Program-made: the position numbers and the translations under genes
The notes under the pieces: model-generated
The model's database searches: none
Told to the model about the DNA's origin: nothing
What the model saw: only the letters and a program-made list of their open reading frames with translations
Shown: positions 24,551 to 32,659 of the stretch, one piece after another
How positions within the stretch are numbered: position 1 is the stretch's first letter
Layout of the letters: every line of letters begins with the position of its first letter
NCBI RefSeq assembly: GCF_002946835.1
Contig: NZ_CP026652.1
Location: 5,084,001-5,148,000, forward strand
DNA length: 64,000 bases
Source of the DNA: Streptomyces dengpaensis
GTDB taxonomy: Bacteria; Actinomycetota; Actinomycetes; Streptomycetales; Streptomycetaceae
Direction of reading: 5' to 3'

Positions 24551-25276
24551 GTGCTGCGTCGGAGGGGTGGGGCGGCCGCGGCCGCGCTGGTGCTGTTCGC
24601 CGTCGGCGCCGGTGTCAGTGGCTGCACGAAGGGGACCACCGGTTCCGCGGGCCCGGAGGAGACGGCGGCCGGCGGCGCCGCCCTCGCCGCCGTGGACTCG
24701 CTGACCGTCAAGGGCCGCGCGCCCAAGACGGGCTACAGCCGGGAACGGTTCGGCTCGGCCTGGGCCGACACGGACTCGAACCGGTGTGGGACTCGCGACG
24801 ACATCCTCAAGCGGGACCTGAAGGAGGTGAAGTTCGGCGACGGGAAGTGCAAGGTCGTTTCCGGGCTGCTTTCCCCGGACCCGTACGGCAGTAAGGACGT
24901 GACGTTCACGCGCGGGCGCAGCCTGGTGGACATCGATCACATCGTCGCGCTCTCGGACGCCTGGCAGAAGGGCGCCAAGTACTGGGACCCGAGCAAGCGG
25001 ATAGCCCTGGCCAACGATTCGCTCAACCTCCGTGCCGTCGGCGCCAGCGCCAACCGCAGCAAGGGCGACGGCGACACGGCGACCTGGCTCCCGCCCAACA
25101 TGGCGTACCGCTGTACGTATGTCGCCGCGCAGGTCGCCGTGAAGAAGAAGTACGAGCTGTGGGTCACCGCCTCCGAGAAGGCGGCCATGAAGAAGGTGCT
25201 CTCCGGCTGCCCCGGTCAGAAGCTTCCCTCGGGTGGTAGCCCGACGCGGGCGCCGGAGCGGTTCGAGGCGCCGTAG
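24551..25276 (+). CDS. Secreted HNH nuclease-like lipoprotein (DUF1524/GmrSD_C type)
   Basis: This 241-residue protein from GTG 24551 has RRR, a hydrophobic signal and a lipobox VSGC (Cys near residue 24), so it is probably lipid-anchored outside the membrane. The mature domain carries the DUF1524/HNH motif SLVDIDHIVALSDAWQ, an ANDSLNLRAVGASANRSKGD segment and several conserved Cys (NRCGT, GKCKV, YRCTY, SGCPG) compatible with disulfides. It is likely an extracellular nuclease for nutrient DNA or defence. A longer frame from ATG 24452 would bury the signal peptide and lacks a Shine-Dalgarno site, so GTG preceded by GGGGAGGG was preferred. Confidence 0.85.
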   Translation: MLRRRGGAAAAALVLFAVGAGVSGCTKGTTGSAGPEETAAGGAALAAVDSLTVKGRAPKTGYSRERFGSAWADTDSNRCGTRDDILKRDLKEVKFGDGKCKVVSGLLSPDPYGSKDVTFTRGRSLVDIDHIVALSDAWQKGAKYWDPSKRIALANDSLNLRAVGASANRSKGDGDTATWLPPNMAYRCTYVAAQVAVKKKYELWVTASEKAAMKKVLSGCPGQKLPSGGSPTRAPERFEAP

Positions 25277-25446
25277 CGGGCGACGGGCCTCGGCCGGACG
25301 CCGGCCGCCGGCCGCCGGACGCCGGCCGCCGGACGCCGGCCCCCCGGCCGTCGGACGCCAGCCCCCGGCCGTCGGATGCCGGCCGCCGGACGTCGTGTGG
25401 TCCCGCGCGTTCAAACCGTTTCACCCCGGCCGAGTCGGCGCCTACC

Positions 25447-26223
25447 GTGTCCGACATGTTGCTGATGGTGTCGAGTCTCGCCGAGCGTCCCGAGATGCTG
25501 GGGCAGGTGGTCCGGATGGCCAACAGCTGGCCGGAGTTCCTGCTCCACGATCCGGTGGGGGACACGCACTACGGCCGGATCGCCACCGAGCTTCCGGAGT
25601 ACGTGCTGTTCGCCGAGGACGAGCAAGGACATGTGGTCGCCCATGCGTACAGCGTGCCGTTCGCGCTCGCGCCCACGGATGAGAGCGCGGGCGGGGTCGA
25701 GGTCCGGGGTGAACTGCCCGCGCGGGGCTGGGACGAGGTGCTGTGCTGGGCGTTCGCCGACCGGCGCCGCGGGACATCGCCCGACACGGTGAGCGCCATC
25801 TCGATCGTCGTCGCCCCGCGCGCCCAGGGCACCGGCCTGTCGGCCCGGATGCTCTCCGCGATGCGGGACAACGCCAGGGCGCGCGGCTTCGACGAGGTTG
25901 TCGCCCCCGTCCGCCCCAGCGCCAAGCACCTGGAACCGCGCACGCCGATGGAGGAGTACGCCTTCCGGGAGCGCGCCGACGGGCTGCCGCACGACCCGTG
26001 GCTGCGCGTCCACGTCCGGGCGGGCGGCGTCATCGAGGCGGTGGCGCCGGCGTCCATGACGGTGTCCGCCTCGCTGGAGGAGTGGCGCGGCTGGACGGGG
26101 CTGCCCTTCGACACGGAGGGCCTTGTCGAGGTGCCCGGCGCGCTGGTGCCGGTGCACTGCGAACCGGGGCGCGGATACGCCGTATACGTCGAGCCCAATG
26201 TGTGGGTGCGGCACACCCTTTGA
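25447..26223 (+). CDS. GNAT-family N-acetyltransferase
   Basis: This 258-residue cytoplasmic protein has GNAT features: the acetyl-CoA loop in ISIVVAPRAQGTGLSARMLSAM (V-x-P-x-x-Q/R-G-x-G/A pattern) and the following helix DNARARGFDEVVAPVRPSAK. The N-terminal part (MANSWPEFLLHD) and C-terminal strand-rich part (VPVHCEPGRGYAVYVEPNVWV) are typical of a streptomycete subfamily of unknown substrate. The start is GTG 25447, or ATG three codons later. Upstream, 25285-25395 is filled with GCCGGCCGCCGGACGCCGG-type microrepeats. Confidence 0.85.
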   Translation: MSDMLLMVSSLAERPEMLGQVVRMANSWPEFLLHDPVGDTHYGRIATELPEYVLFAEDEQGHVVAHAYSVPFALAPTDESAGGVEVRGELPARGWDEVLCWAFADRRRGTSPDTVSAISIVVAPRAQGTGLSARMLSAMRDNARARGFDEVVAPVRPSAKHLEPRTPMEEYAFRERADGLPHDPWLRVHVRAGGVIEAVAPASMTVSASLEEWRGWTGLPFDTEGLVEVPGALVPVHCEPGRGYAVYVEPNVWVRHTL

Positions 26224-26275
26224 GCTCGACGTATGGCTTGTGACCGGTGAGTTGTGGCTTGCGACCGGTGAGTGG

Positions 26276-27025
26276 TCAGCTCCCCAGCTCGTCCAGGTCG
26301 AGGACTTTGCCGGTGGGGGCCTTGGCCGGGACCGGCTTGTCGTACTCGCTGAAGGTGATCGTGTCCGGGTCCGCGGCGGCGGTGCTGTCGACCCGCAGCA
26401 GGTAGGGCTTGCCCTCGGTGGCGACGTAGAGGGTGTAGCGGTCCTTGCCCTCCTTCTCGTGCAGGATGATCGCCGGCGTGCCGTCGACCGTGGTGGTCTT
26501 GCCGCGGGTGGCATCGGAGTTCACGTCGTCCGCGCCGCCGAGCACGGTGTCGAGGTCGCAGAAACTCGCGATGTCCTTGGCGTCGGCGCCGGTGGCGGAC
26601 ATCTTGGTCCACTTGTCGGCCAGCAGTTCCACGACCCCGTCGATCTCGGCCGGGTCCTCGCCCTTGCCCTGGGCGCGCAGGAACGCCTCGTCGTACTTCA
26701 GGTACATGGTGTCGCCGGTCTTGATGAGGTCGGCCTTGCCCTCGCCGGACATGCTCATCGTGCCGGCGCACTCGCCCTTCTTGTTGAGGGCCAGGTCGAC
26801 GCTGATGATGCCGCCGGCCTCCTCGTCGGGGATGTCGCCCTTCATCCGGAGCGAGGCGGCGCCCGTGGTGGCCTTCACGGTGCGGTCGGCGATCTCGCCC
26901 CCGGTCAGCCCGGCGAAGGGCCCCTTCGGCTTGCTGTCCGCCTTGTTCTCGTCGGGAAGACAGCCGGTGAGGCCCGCGGTGGCCGCGGCGGCGAGGCAGA
27001 GAGCGGCAAGTGCGGTGCGACGCAT
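26276..27025 (-). CDS. Lipoprotein, LppX/LprAFG-like
   Basis: This 249-residue protein has an N-terminal signal MRRTALAALCLAAAATAGLTGC with lipobox LTGC (Cys near 22). The mature part alternates polar strands with conserved Asp/Gly positions (SLRMKGDIPD, SMSGEGKADLIKTGDTMYLKYD, YTLYVATEGKPYLLRVD), resembling the mycobacterial LppX/LprG lipid-carrier fold or the related MlaC-like lipoproteins. Binding partners are unknown. It is transcribed leftward, and the upstream 100 bp is a simple GGTGAGG/GCGCGGT repeat. Confidence 0.75.
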   Translation of the reverse strand: MRRTALAALCLAAAATAGLTGCLPDENKADSKPKGPFAGLTGGEIADRTVKATTGAASLRMKGDIPDEEAGGIISVDLALNKKGECAGTMSMSGEGKADLIKTGDTMYLKYDEAFLRAQGKGEDPAEIDGVVELLADKWTKMSATGADAKDIASFCDLDTVLGGADDVNSDATRGKTTTVDGTPAIILHEKEGKDRYTLYVATEGKPYLLRVDSTAAADPDTITFSEYDKPVPAKAPTGKVLDLDELGS

Positions 27026-27044
27026 GAGGGTTCCCCAGGATTTT

Positions 27045-27130
27045 GGTGAGCGGTGAGGTGAGGTGAGGTGCGCGGTGCGTGGTGCGCGGCGAGCGGTGAG
27101 CGGTGCGCGGTGCGCGGTGCGCGGTGAGGT
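27045..27130. repeat. Simple-sequence repeat GGTGAGGT / GGTGCGC
   Basis: The stretch is built of GAGGT and GCGCGGT units, repeated about fifteen times with drift. It separates two leftward genes for secreted proteins and contains no ORF. Confidence 0.85.
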
Positions 27131-27139
27131 GTACGTGGA

Positions 27140-27613
27140 TCAGAAGTTGCCGTTGCCGAGCAGCTCGCCGTCGGCGTCGTAGACCGTGACGAGGCCGTTC
27201 TCGCTGTCCTTCCAGTCGGCGAAGGCGGACGCGATGAGCTTGGCCGGGGCCGTCCCCTCGCCCATGATGCCGCCGGTGAAGTCGGTGTAGACGTCGGCGG
27301 CGTCGAGAATGTCGTTCTGTTCGTCGGCGCCCTGGACCTTGGTGACGTGGGCGACGGCGGCCTTCTCCTTCGGCGTGCCGTTCTTGTTCACGAAGGCCTT
27401 GAACTGCTCGGCCTGGGAGGCCTTTTCGGGGGCCTTGTCCTCGGCGGGCTTCGCCTCGGACTTCGCGTTCCCACCCGACTCGTCGGCTCTGGCGGAGCTC
27501 TGCTGTCCGCCGGACCCCTTGCCGTCCTCGCCGTTACCGGCGTTGGCCGACACCGCGCCGATGACGGCGATCCCCACCACGGCGCCCAGCGCGACCTTGG
27601 CCTTCATGCCCAT
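27140..27613 (-). CDS. Secreted or membrane-anchored hypothetical protein
   Basis: This 157-residue protein begins MGMKAKVALGAVVGIAVIGAVSANAG, a signal peptide or signal anchor. Next comes a Gly/Ser/Glu/Lys-rich linker (30-65), and then a compact C-terminal domain (EQFKAFVNKNGTPKEKAAVAHVTKV ... DILDAADVYTDF ... LVTVYDADGELLG). I do not recognise the domain beyond similar secreted actinobacterial hypotheticals. It is divergent from the methylase gene and shares a 218-bp space with an inverted-repeat operator. Confidence 0.7.
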   Translation of the reverse strand: MGMKAKVALGAVVGIAVIGAVSANAGNGEDGKGSGGQQSSARADESGGNAKSEAKPAEDKAPEKASQAEQFKAFVNKNGTPKEKAAVAHVTKVQGADEQNDILDAADVYTDFTGGIMGEGTAPAKLIASAFADWKDSENGLVTVYDADGELLGNGNF

Positions 27614-27687
27614 GACTGTCCCCTCCCAAAGCGGCGACCGCCTCTTTCTGGCAGCTGCCCGTTCGATGGGTCAATAACAGCAGAGCG

Positions 27688-27713
27688 TGTGAACCGAGTC
27701 AACACGGTTCACA
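27688..27713. promoter_or_regulatory. Inverted-repeat operator, TGTGAACCG-n8-CGGTTCACA
   Basis: A perfect 9-bp inverted repeat with 8-bp spacer AGTCAACA sits in the divergent space between the secreted protein gene and the HTH-methylase gene. Another half-site, CTGTGAA, lies at about 27733-27739. The regulator is unknown. Confidence 0.7.
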
Positions 27714-27831
27714 AGAAAGATTCTGTACACGACTGTGAAGCGTTAGATCTTGCGTACGTCGGTATGCTCGACGTCACAGGCCAGGACGGCGCCACAAGGC
27801 GTCACAGGTCAGGGACGAGGGGAGCCGGTCG

Positions 27832-29862
27832 GTGCAGGACAACGCGACAGAGGTGACCGCTGCCGGGATCGCGCGGCTCGCTGGAGTCGGCCGCGCCGCC
27901 GTCAGCAACTGGCGCCGCCGCCACGCCGACTTCCCCAAGCCGGTCGGCGGCACCGAGACCAGTCCCTCCTTCGCGCTCGCCGAAGTAGAGACATGGCTGC
28001 GCGACCAGGGCAAACTCGCCGAGGTCCCGCTGCGCGAACGCGTCTGGCAGCAGCTCGCCGGACACCCCGAGGGCCCCGTCACCGCCCTCGTGCACGCCGG
28101 CTGCGCCCTTCTGCTCATCCACGACCGCCCCACCGACTGGCTGGAGTTGAGCGCGGGCTCCGACGAACGAATGGCCGCCCTGCTGCCCGCCGCGCTCGAC
28201 CAGGTGATCACTCCCCGTTTCGGCGCGCCCCGCGAGCGCGCCGTGAACACCCCGACCGGCCCCCAACTCCTCCCCTCCGCCCCGCTCCTGCGCGGCGCCG
28301 CCGAGCTCGCCGCCGAGCTGGGCGCGCGGCAGACGTACGAGTTCCTGCTGGGGCGGTACCTCGACAACAACCCGCGCCAGTACACGCTCACCCCGGGCGA
28401 CCTCGCCGCGCTGATGGCCGAACTCGCGGGACCGGCGGGCACGGCGCTCGATCCCGCGTGCGGTACCGGCGCGCTCCTGCGGGCGGTGGCGCCCAGGCCG
28501 GACCAGGAGCTGTACGGCCAGGACAGCGCGCCCGAACTGGCGGCCCTTTCCGGGCTGCGGCTCGCCCTCCAGAGCAAGGCCGCCATCCGCACCGCCGCCG
28601 GGGACACCCTGCGCGCCGACGCGTACCCCACGTTCGAAGCCGACGTCGTCGTGTGCCACCCGCCGTTCAACGAGCGCAACTGGGGCCACGACGAACTCGC
28701 CTACGACGCCCGCTGGGAGTACGGCTTCCCGGCCCGCACGGAGTCCGAGCTGGCGTGGGTGCAGCACGCTTTGGCCCACCTCAAGGACGGCGGCACCGCG
28801 GTCATGCTGATGCCCCCGGCCGCCGCCTCCCGCCGTTCCGGCCGGCGTATCCGCGCCGACCTGTTGCGCCGCGGTGCCCTGCGCGCCGTGATCGCCCTGC
28901 CGGTCGGCGCGGCGCCCCCGTACAACATCCCGCTGCACGTGTGGGTGCTGCGCCGTCCCGAGAAGGCGCCCGCGCAGCCGGAGTTGTTGCTCATCGACGC
29001 CGGTGCGCTCGACACCGACAGCCGGGGCGGCCTCGACTGGCAGGCCGTGCGCACCGCGGTCCTCGACGCCTGGCGGCCCTTCGAGCGCACCGGGAGCGCG
29101 CGGGAGGAGCCGGGGTTCAGCCGTGCCGTCCCCGTCATCGAACTCCTCGACGACGACGTCGATCTGGCCCCCGCCCGCCATCTGCCGCCGTCCGCCGCGG
29201 GGGGCGGCAGCGAGCAGCTCGCGAGCGTGCGCGAGCGGCTCGGCGACACGCTGCGCCTGACCGGCGACCTCACGCCTCCCGAGGTCCAGCGCGCGCAGCC
29301 CACGCGCTGGCCGCTGATCACCGTGGGTGAACTCGCGCGGGGAGGCGCACTGTTGCTCCGTACGGGCGGACATGGGGCCCCCGCGCGCATGCCGGTACTC
29401 ACCGACCACGACGTGCTCGCCGGAACCGAGCCGTCCGGGACCCTCCCCGAAGGGGAGGAGGAAGCCGTCCTGGTCGAGACCGGCGATGTCGTCGTCCCCG
29501 TGCTCGGCGGCGGCTCCACCGCGCGCGTGGTCGACGAGAACACCGCGGGCGCCGCCCTGGGGCGCAACCTCACGCTCCTGCGCCCCGATCCCGCCGCCCT
29601 CGACCCGTGGTTCCTGGCCGGTTTCCTGCGCGGCACCGCCAACAACCGCCAGGCCAGCAGCTACGCGTCCACCGCCACCCGGCTGGACGTCCGCCGCCTG
29701 CAGTTGCCCCGGCTGGCGCTCGACGAGCAGCGCCGCTACGGCGCACGCTTCCGCGCGCTGGCGGAGTTCGAGGACGCGCTCCGGCGCGCGGGGCGGCTCG
29801 GCGAGCAGCTCGTGCGCGGGATGTACGACGGGCTGACGGACGGGACGGTCGCGCCGGACTGA
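27832..29862 (+). CDS. HTH - N6 DNA methylase - TRD-like protein without restriction partner
   Basis: This 676-residue cytoplasmic protein has three parts. Residues ~8-60 are a helix-turn-helix of winged type (GIARLAGVGRAAVSNWRRRH ... FALAEVETWL). Residues ~170-390 form an N6-methylase domain related to type I HsdM: motif I ALDPACGTGALL for AdoMet, and motif IV as VVVCHPPFNERNWG. Residues ~470-660 resemble an HsdS-type target-recognition domain (VGELARGGALLL ... SYASTATRLDVRRLQLPRLALDEQ). The motif IV Asn/Asp is His (residue 276), which is atypical and may reduce or abolish transfer. The start is GTG 27832. No restriction subunit is nearby. It could be an orphan methylase or an AdoMet-binding transcription factor. 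Confidence 0.82.
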   Translation: MQDNATEVTAAGIARLAGVGRAAVSNWRRRHADFPKPVGGTETSPSFALAEVETWLRDQGKLAEVPLRERVWQQLAGHPEGPVTALVHAGCALLLIHDRPTDWLELSAGSDERMAALLPAALDQVITPRFGAPRERAVNTPTGPQLLPSAPLLRGAAELAAELGARQTYEFLLGRYLDNNPRQYTLTPGDLAALMAELAGPAGTALDPACGTGALLRAVAPRPDQELYGQDSAPELAALSGLRLALQSKAAIRTAAGDTLRADAYPTFEADVVVCHPPFNERNWGHDELAYDARWEYGFPARTESELAWVQHALAHLKDGGTAVMLMPPAAASRRSGRRIRADLLRRGALRAVIALPVGAAPPYNIPLHVWVLRRPEKAPAQPELLLIDAGALDTDSRGGLDWQAVRTAVLDAWRPFERTGSAREEPGFSRAVPVIELLDDDVDLAPARHLPPSAAGGGSEQLASVRERLGDTLRLTGDLTPPEVQRAQPTRWPLITVGELARGGALLLRTGGHGAPARMPVLTDHDVLAGTEPSGTLPEGEEEAVLVETGDVVVPVLGGGSTARVVDENTAGAALGRNLTLLRPDPAALDPWFLAGFLRGTANNRQASSYASTATRLDVRRLQLPRLALDEQRRYGARFRALAEFEDALRRAGRLGEQLVRGMYDGLTDGTVAPD

Positions 29863-30000
29863 CGGACGGTCGCGCCGGACTGACGGGCGGTCGCGCCGGA
29901 CTGACGGGCGGTCGCGCCGGACTGACGGGCGGGCGCGCCGGACTGACGGGCGGGCGGTCGCGCAGGACTGACGGGCGGGCGGTCGCGCAGGACTGACGGA
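29833..30000 (+). repeat. 21/25-bp tandem repeat at the methylase 3' end
   Basis: CTGACGG begins at 29833, 29859, 29880, 29901, 29922, 29943, 29968 and 29993. The main unit CTGACGGGCGGTCGCGCCGGA is 21 bp, with a 25-bp variant at the end. The stop codon TGA of the methylase gene lies in the second unit. Confidence 0.95.
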
Positions 30001-30159
30001 ACGGGAGCCTCCTCTGAGGGCTTCCGCAGCCTTCCGGGGCGAGCGAAGTGATCAGCACGACAACGGTTCGGTACAACCCGGGACCAGTTGTCCTTGTCGG
30101 CCTATACGCTCGGACTCCGAACTCGTACGTCCGTCCCCATCAGGCCTCCAGGAGCAGCC

Positions 30160-30792
30160 ATGCACGGCCACGGCTACGCGCCGCCTCCGCCGCAGCGACC
30201 CTCGACCGGGGTGTTGGTCGTGCTGCGCGTGATCTTCGTGGCAGTGCCGATCCTCAGCATCGGATTCCTGGCATGGGTGGCGCCGCTCAGGGCGGCGATC
30301 GTGACCCGCCGGCCCGCCGACTGGTGGATCTTCGTGGCATCGCTCGCGGTCCTCGGCACCAGCTTCGCCTTCCTCAGCACCGACCACACCGACGACTTCA
30401 GCAGCCCGAACGGCAACGTGGGCATGATCATCCTGCTGCTGAACCTCGTGGCCTGTGTCGGCCACTTCCTGTACGCGGACATACGCCACTACCACCAGCT
30501 GTACCCCACCCGCTATCTGCCGCCCCCGGCCATGAACTACGGCTACCCGCAGCCCCCGTCGCCGTACGCGGCCACGCTCCCCCAGACGCCGGTGACACCC
30601 CCGCCCGCTCCCGTGCCCCACACCCCCGCTCCTCACGCCCCCGTTCCGCCGCCCCCGCAGCGGCCCGCGCCCGCCCGGATCGACCAGGTGCGCGCCGAGC
30701 TCGACGAGCTCAGTGACTATCTCCGCAAGAACGACGGTCATCACGACGGTCATCACGACGGTCCTCACGACAACGGCAGGGACGGCAGGTGA
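30160..30792 (+). CDS. Membrane protein with Pro-rich tail, paired with Ser/Thr kinase
   Basis: This 210-residue protein has a short HGHGYAPPPPQ lead and three membrane helices (VLVVLRVIFVAVPILSIGFL, WWIFVASLAVLGTSFAFL, MIILLLNLVACVGHFLYA). A Pro/Ala-rich cytoplasmic segment follows, then a short amphipathic helix IDQVRAELDELSDYL and a His/Asp/Gly repeat tail (GHHDGHHDGPHDN). The ATG at 30160 has CCAGGAGC upstream. Its TGA overlaps the kinase GTG by GTGA, so the two are coupled, and it may be a membrane partner or substrate of the kinase. The His-rich tail could bind metal. The function is unknown. Confidence 0.78.
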   Translation: MHGHGYAPPPPQRPSTGVLVVLRVIFVAVPILSIGFLAWVAPLRAAIVTRRPADWWIFVASLAVLGTSFAFLSTDHTDDFSSPNGNVGMIILLLNLVACVGHFLYADIRHYHQLYPTRYLPPPAMNYGYPQPPSPYAATLPQTPVTPPPAPVPHTPAPHAPVPPPPQRPAPARIDQVRAELDELSDYLRKNDGHHDGHHDGPHDNGRDGR

Positions 30793-32312
30793 GCGTGGCG
30801 ACGGGCCGCGTGGTAGCGAATCGCTACGAACTGTCCACGCTGATCGGACAGGGCGGCATGGGCCAGGTCTGGACGGCCTACGACCAGCGCCTCGACCGGC
30901 GTGTCGCGGTCAAGCTGCTGCGCCCCGACAAGGTCGCGGGCCAGGAGGCCGATGAGCTGCGCCGCCGCTTCGTGCGCGAGTGCCGGGTCACCGCGCAGGT
31001 CGACCACCCCGGCCTGGTCACGGTCCATGACGCGGGCAGCGAGGGCGAGGAACTGTTCCTCGTCATGCAGTACGTCGACGGGGCCGACCTCTCCGACCAC
31101 CTCGCCGAACACGACCCGTACCCATGGCAGTGGGCGGTCGCGGTCGCCGCGCAACTGTGCGCCGTACTGAGCGCCGTGCACGCCGTCCCGATCATCCACC
31201 GCGACCTGAAACCGCGGAACGTGATGGTCAAGCAGGACGGCACGGTCACCGTCCTCGACCTGGGCGTCGCCTCCGTGATGGATACCGACACCACGCGCCT
31301 GACCCACACCGGCTCCCCCATCGGCAGCCCCGCCTACATGGCTCCCGAGCAGGCGATGGGCGGCGCGGTCGGCCCGTACACCGACCTGTACGCACTGGGC
31401 GTACTGCTGCATGAACTGCTCAGCGGAGACGTGCCGTTCTCCGGCTCGACGGCGCTCGGCGTGCTGCACCGCCACCTCTACGAGCCGCCGCTCCCGGTGC
31501 GCCGACTGCGCCCCGAGGTGCCGCCCGCGCTGGAGAGCCTCGTCCTGCGGCTGCTCTCCAAGGATCCGCAGCACCGGCCCGCGTCCGCGCAGGAGACGTA
31601 CGAGCAACTGCTCCCGCTGCTGCCGGCGCGCGGCATGCCCACGGGCGCACCCTTGGACCCCACGCGCCCCTTCCTGCGTCCGCACGCCCCGTGGCCGGAC
31701 CGGGCGCGTACGCCGGCCCCCCAGCCGCAGGCCGTGCCCGCCGTGGAGAAGGCCGATGTCGCGGGCGCCGTCGACGAGGTCAAGCGACTGCTCGGCGAGG
31801 GGCGCATCACGCAGGCCGTCGACATCCTCGGTTCGATCCTCCCGGCGGCCGCCGCCGAGCACGGGGACCACTCGCCCGTTGTACGCACGCTGCGCAAGCA
31901 GTACGCGGCCACGCTCATGGACGACGGACAGTACCGGCGCGCGCTGCCCGAACTGCGCCGTCTCGCCGACGAACGCGCCGCCGAGGCCGGCCAGGCCGAC
32001 CCGCAGTCCCTGCGCTTCCGCTACGACGCCGCCCAGTGCCTGGAGCAGCTCGGCGAACCCGCCGCGGCGCTCGCGGAGTACCGCGCGCTGCTGCCGTACT
32101 ACGAGAACCAGTACGTCGCCGGAGACCCCGAGATCTCCCTCGAAGTCCGCCGCCGCATAGGCCACTTGCTGCTCGCCCTCGGCGACCGCGGCGCCGCCCA
32201 TGACACGCTGGCCCGGCTGCTGCACGACGTGGAACGACTGCGCGGCCCCGGGCACCCGATGGCGACGGAGATCCGGCGGACGCTGCAATGGCTGGGACAG
32301 GTGCGGGGCTGA
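30789..32312 (+). CDS. Cytoplasmic Ser/Thr protein kinase with TPR-like C-terminus
   Basis: This 507-residue protein has an N-terminal Hanks-type kinase domain (about 8-275). It shows the P-loop LIGQGGMGQVW, the VAVKLL lysine near residue 42, catalytic loop IIHRDLKPRNVMV, metal motif DLGVAS (DLG in place of DFG) and activation/APE segment GSPAYMAPEQA. There is no transmembrane segment and there are no PASTA repeats. The C-terminal ~200 residues are Ala-rich helices in TPR-like pairs (VKRLLGEGRITQAVDILGSILP ... GEPAAALAEYRALLPYYENQY). It is coupled to the upstream membrane protein by a GTGA overlap. It is probably a signalling kinase recruited to the membrane through that partner, which is inference. 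Confidence 0.93.
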   Translation: MSVATGRVVANRYELSTLIGQGGMGQVWTAYDQRLDRRVAVKLLRPDKVAGQEADELRRRFVRECRVTAQVDHPGLVTVHDAGSEGEELFLVMQYVDGADLSDHLAEHDPYPWQWAVAVAAQLCAVLSAVHAVPIIHRDLKPRNVMVKQDGTVTVLDLGVASVMDTDTTRLTHTGSPIGSPAYMAPEQAMGGAVGPYTDLYALGVLLHELLSGDVPFSGSTALGVLHRHLYEPPLPVRRLRPEVPPALESLVLRLLSKDPQHRPASAQETYEQLLPLLPARGMPTGAPLDPTRPFLRPHAPWPDRARTPAPQPQAVPAVEKADVAGAVDEVKRLLGEGRITQAVDILGSILPAAAAEHGDHSPVVRTLRKQYAATLMDDGQYRRALPELRRLADERAAEAGQADPQSLRFRYDAAQCLEQLGEPAAALAEYRALLPYYENQYVAGDPEISLEVRRRIGHLLLALGDRGAAHDTLARLLHDVERLRGPGHPMATEIRRTLQWLGQVRG

Positions 32313-32340
32313 CCGGGGGGAGTGCGCGGGGCGTGCGCCC

Positions 32341-32460
32341 ATGGGTTTCGCGCTCGTGGGCTTGGCGTCCATGGGTTTCGCGCTCGTGGGCTTGGCGTCC
32401 ATGGGTTTCGCGCTCGTGGGCTTCGCGTCCATGGGCTTCGCGCCCGTACGTGTTGCACCC
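32341..32460 (+). repeat. 30-bp tandem repeat downstream of the kinase
   Basis: There are four consecutive 30-bp units at 32341, 32371, 32401 and 32431, each beginning ATGGG(T/C)TTCGCGC. The first two are identical and the others drift. Open frames cross it on both strands (MGFALVGLAS type and MDAKPTSAKP type), but neither has a credible start signal. The rest of 32313-32659 holds no gene that I can support. Confidence 0.95.
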
Positions 32461-32659
32461 GTGGGCGGTGCGGCCGTAGGTCATGCGCCGCCTTGGTGAG
32501 GGGCCGATGCGCCATGTGATGCCGATGTGGTGGCGCGACGGTGCCTGAAGGCTGGGCGAATCGTTGGTCGAAAGGGTGGCCGAGAGCTGGGCCACTGCCT
32601 AACATCGATCACCGCAAGACTTTGTGCACCGTCGCACAATCTCTCCTCGGGAGGCTTCC

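Noticed and set aside
32340..32440. Repeat protein MDAKPTSAKP on the minus strand
   Set aside because: It runs antisense into the kinase gene and has no ribosome-binding site; the pattern is explained by the 30-bp DNA repeat.
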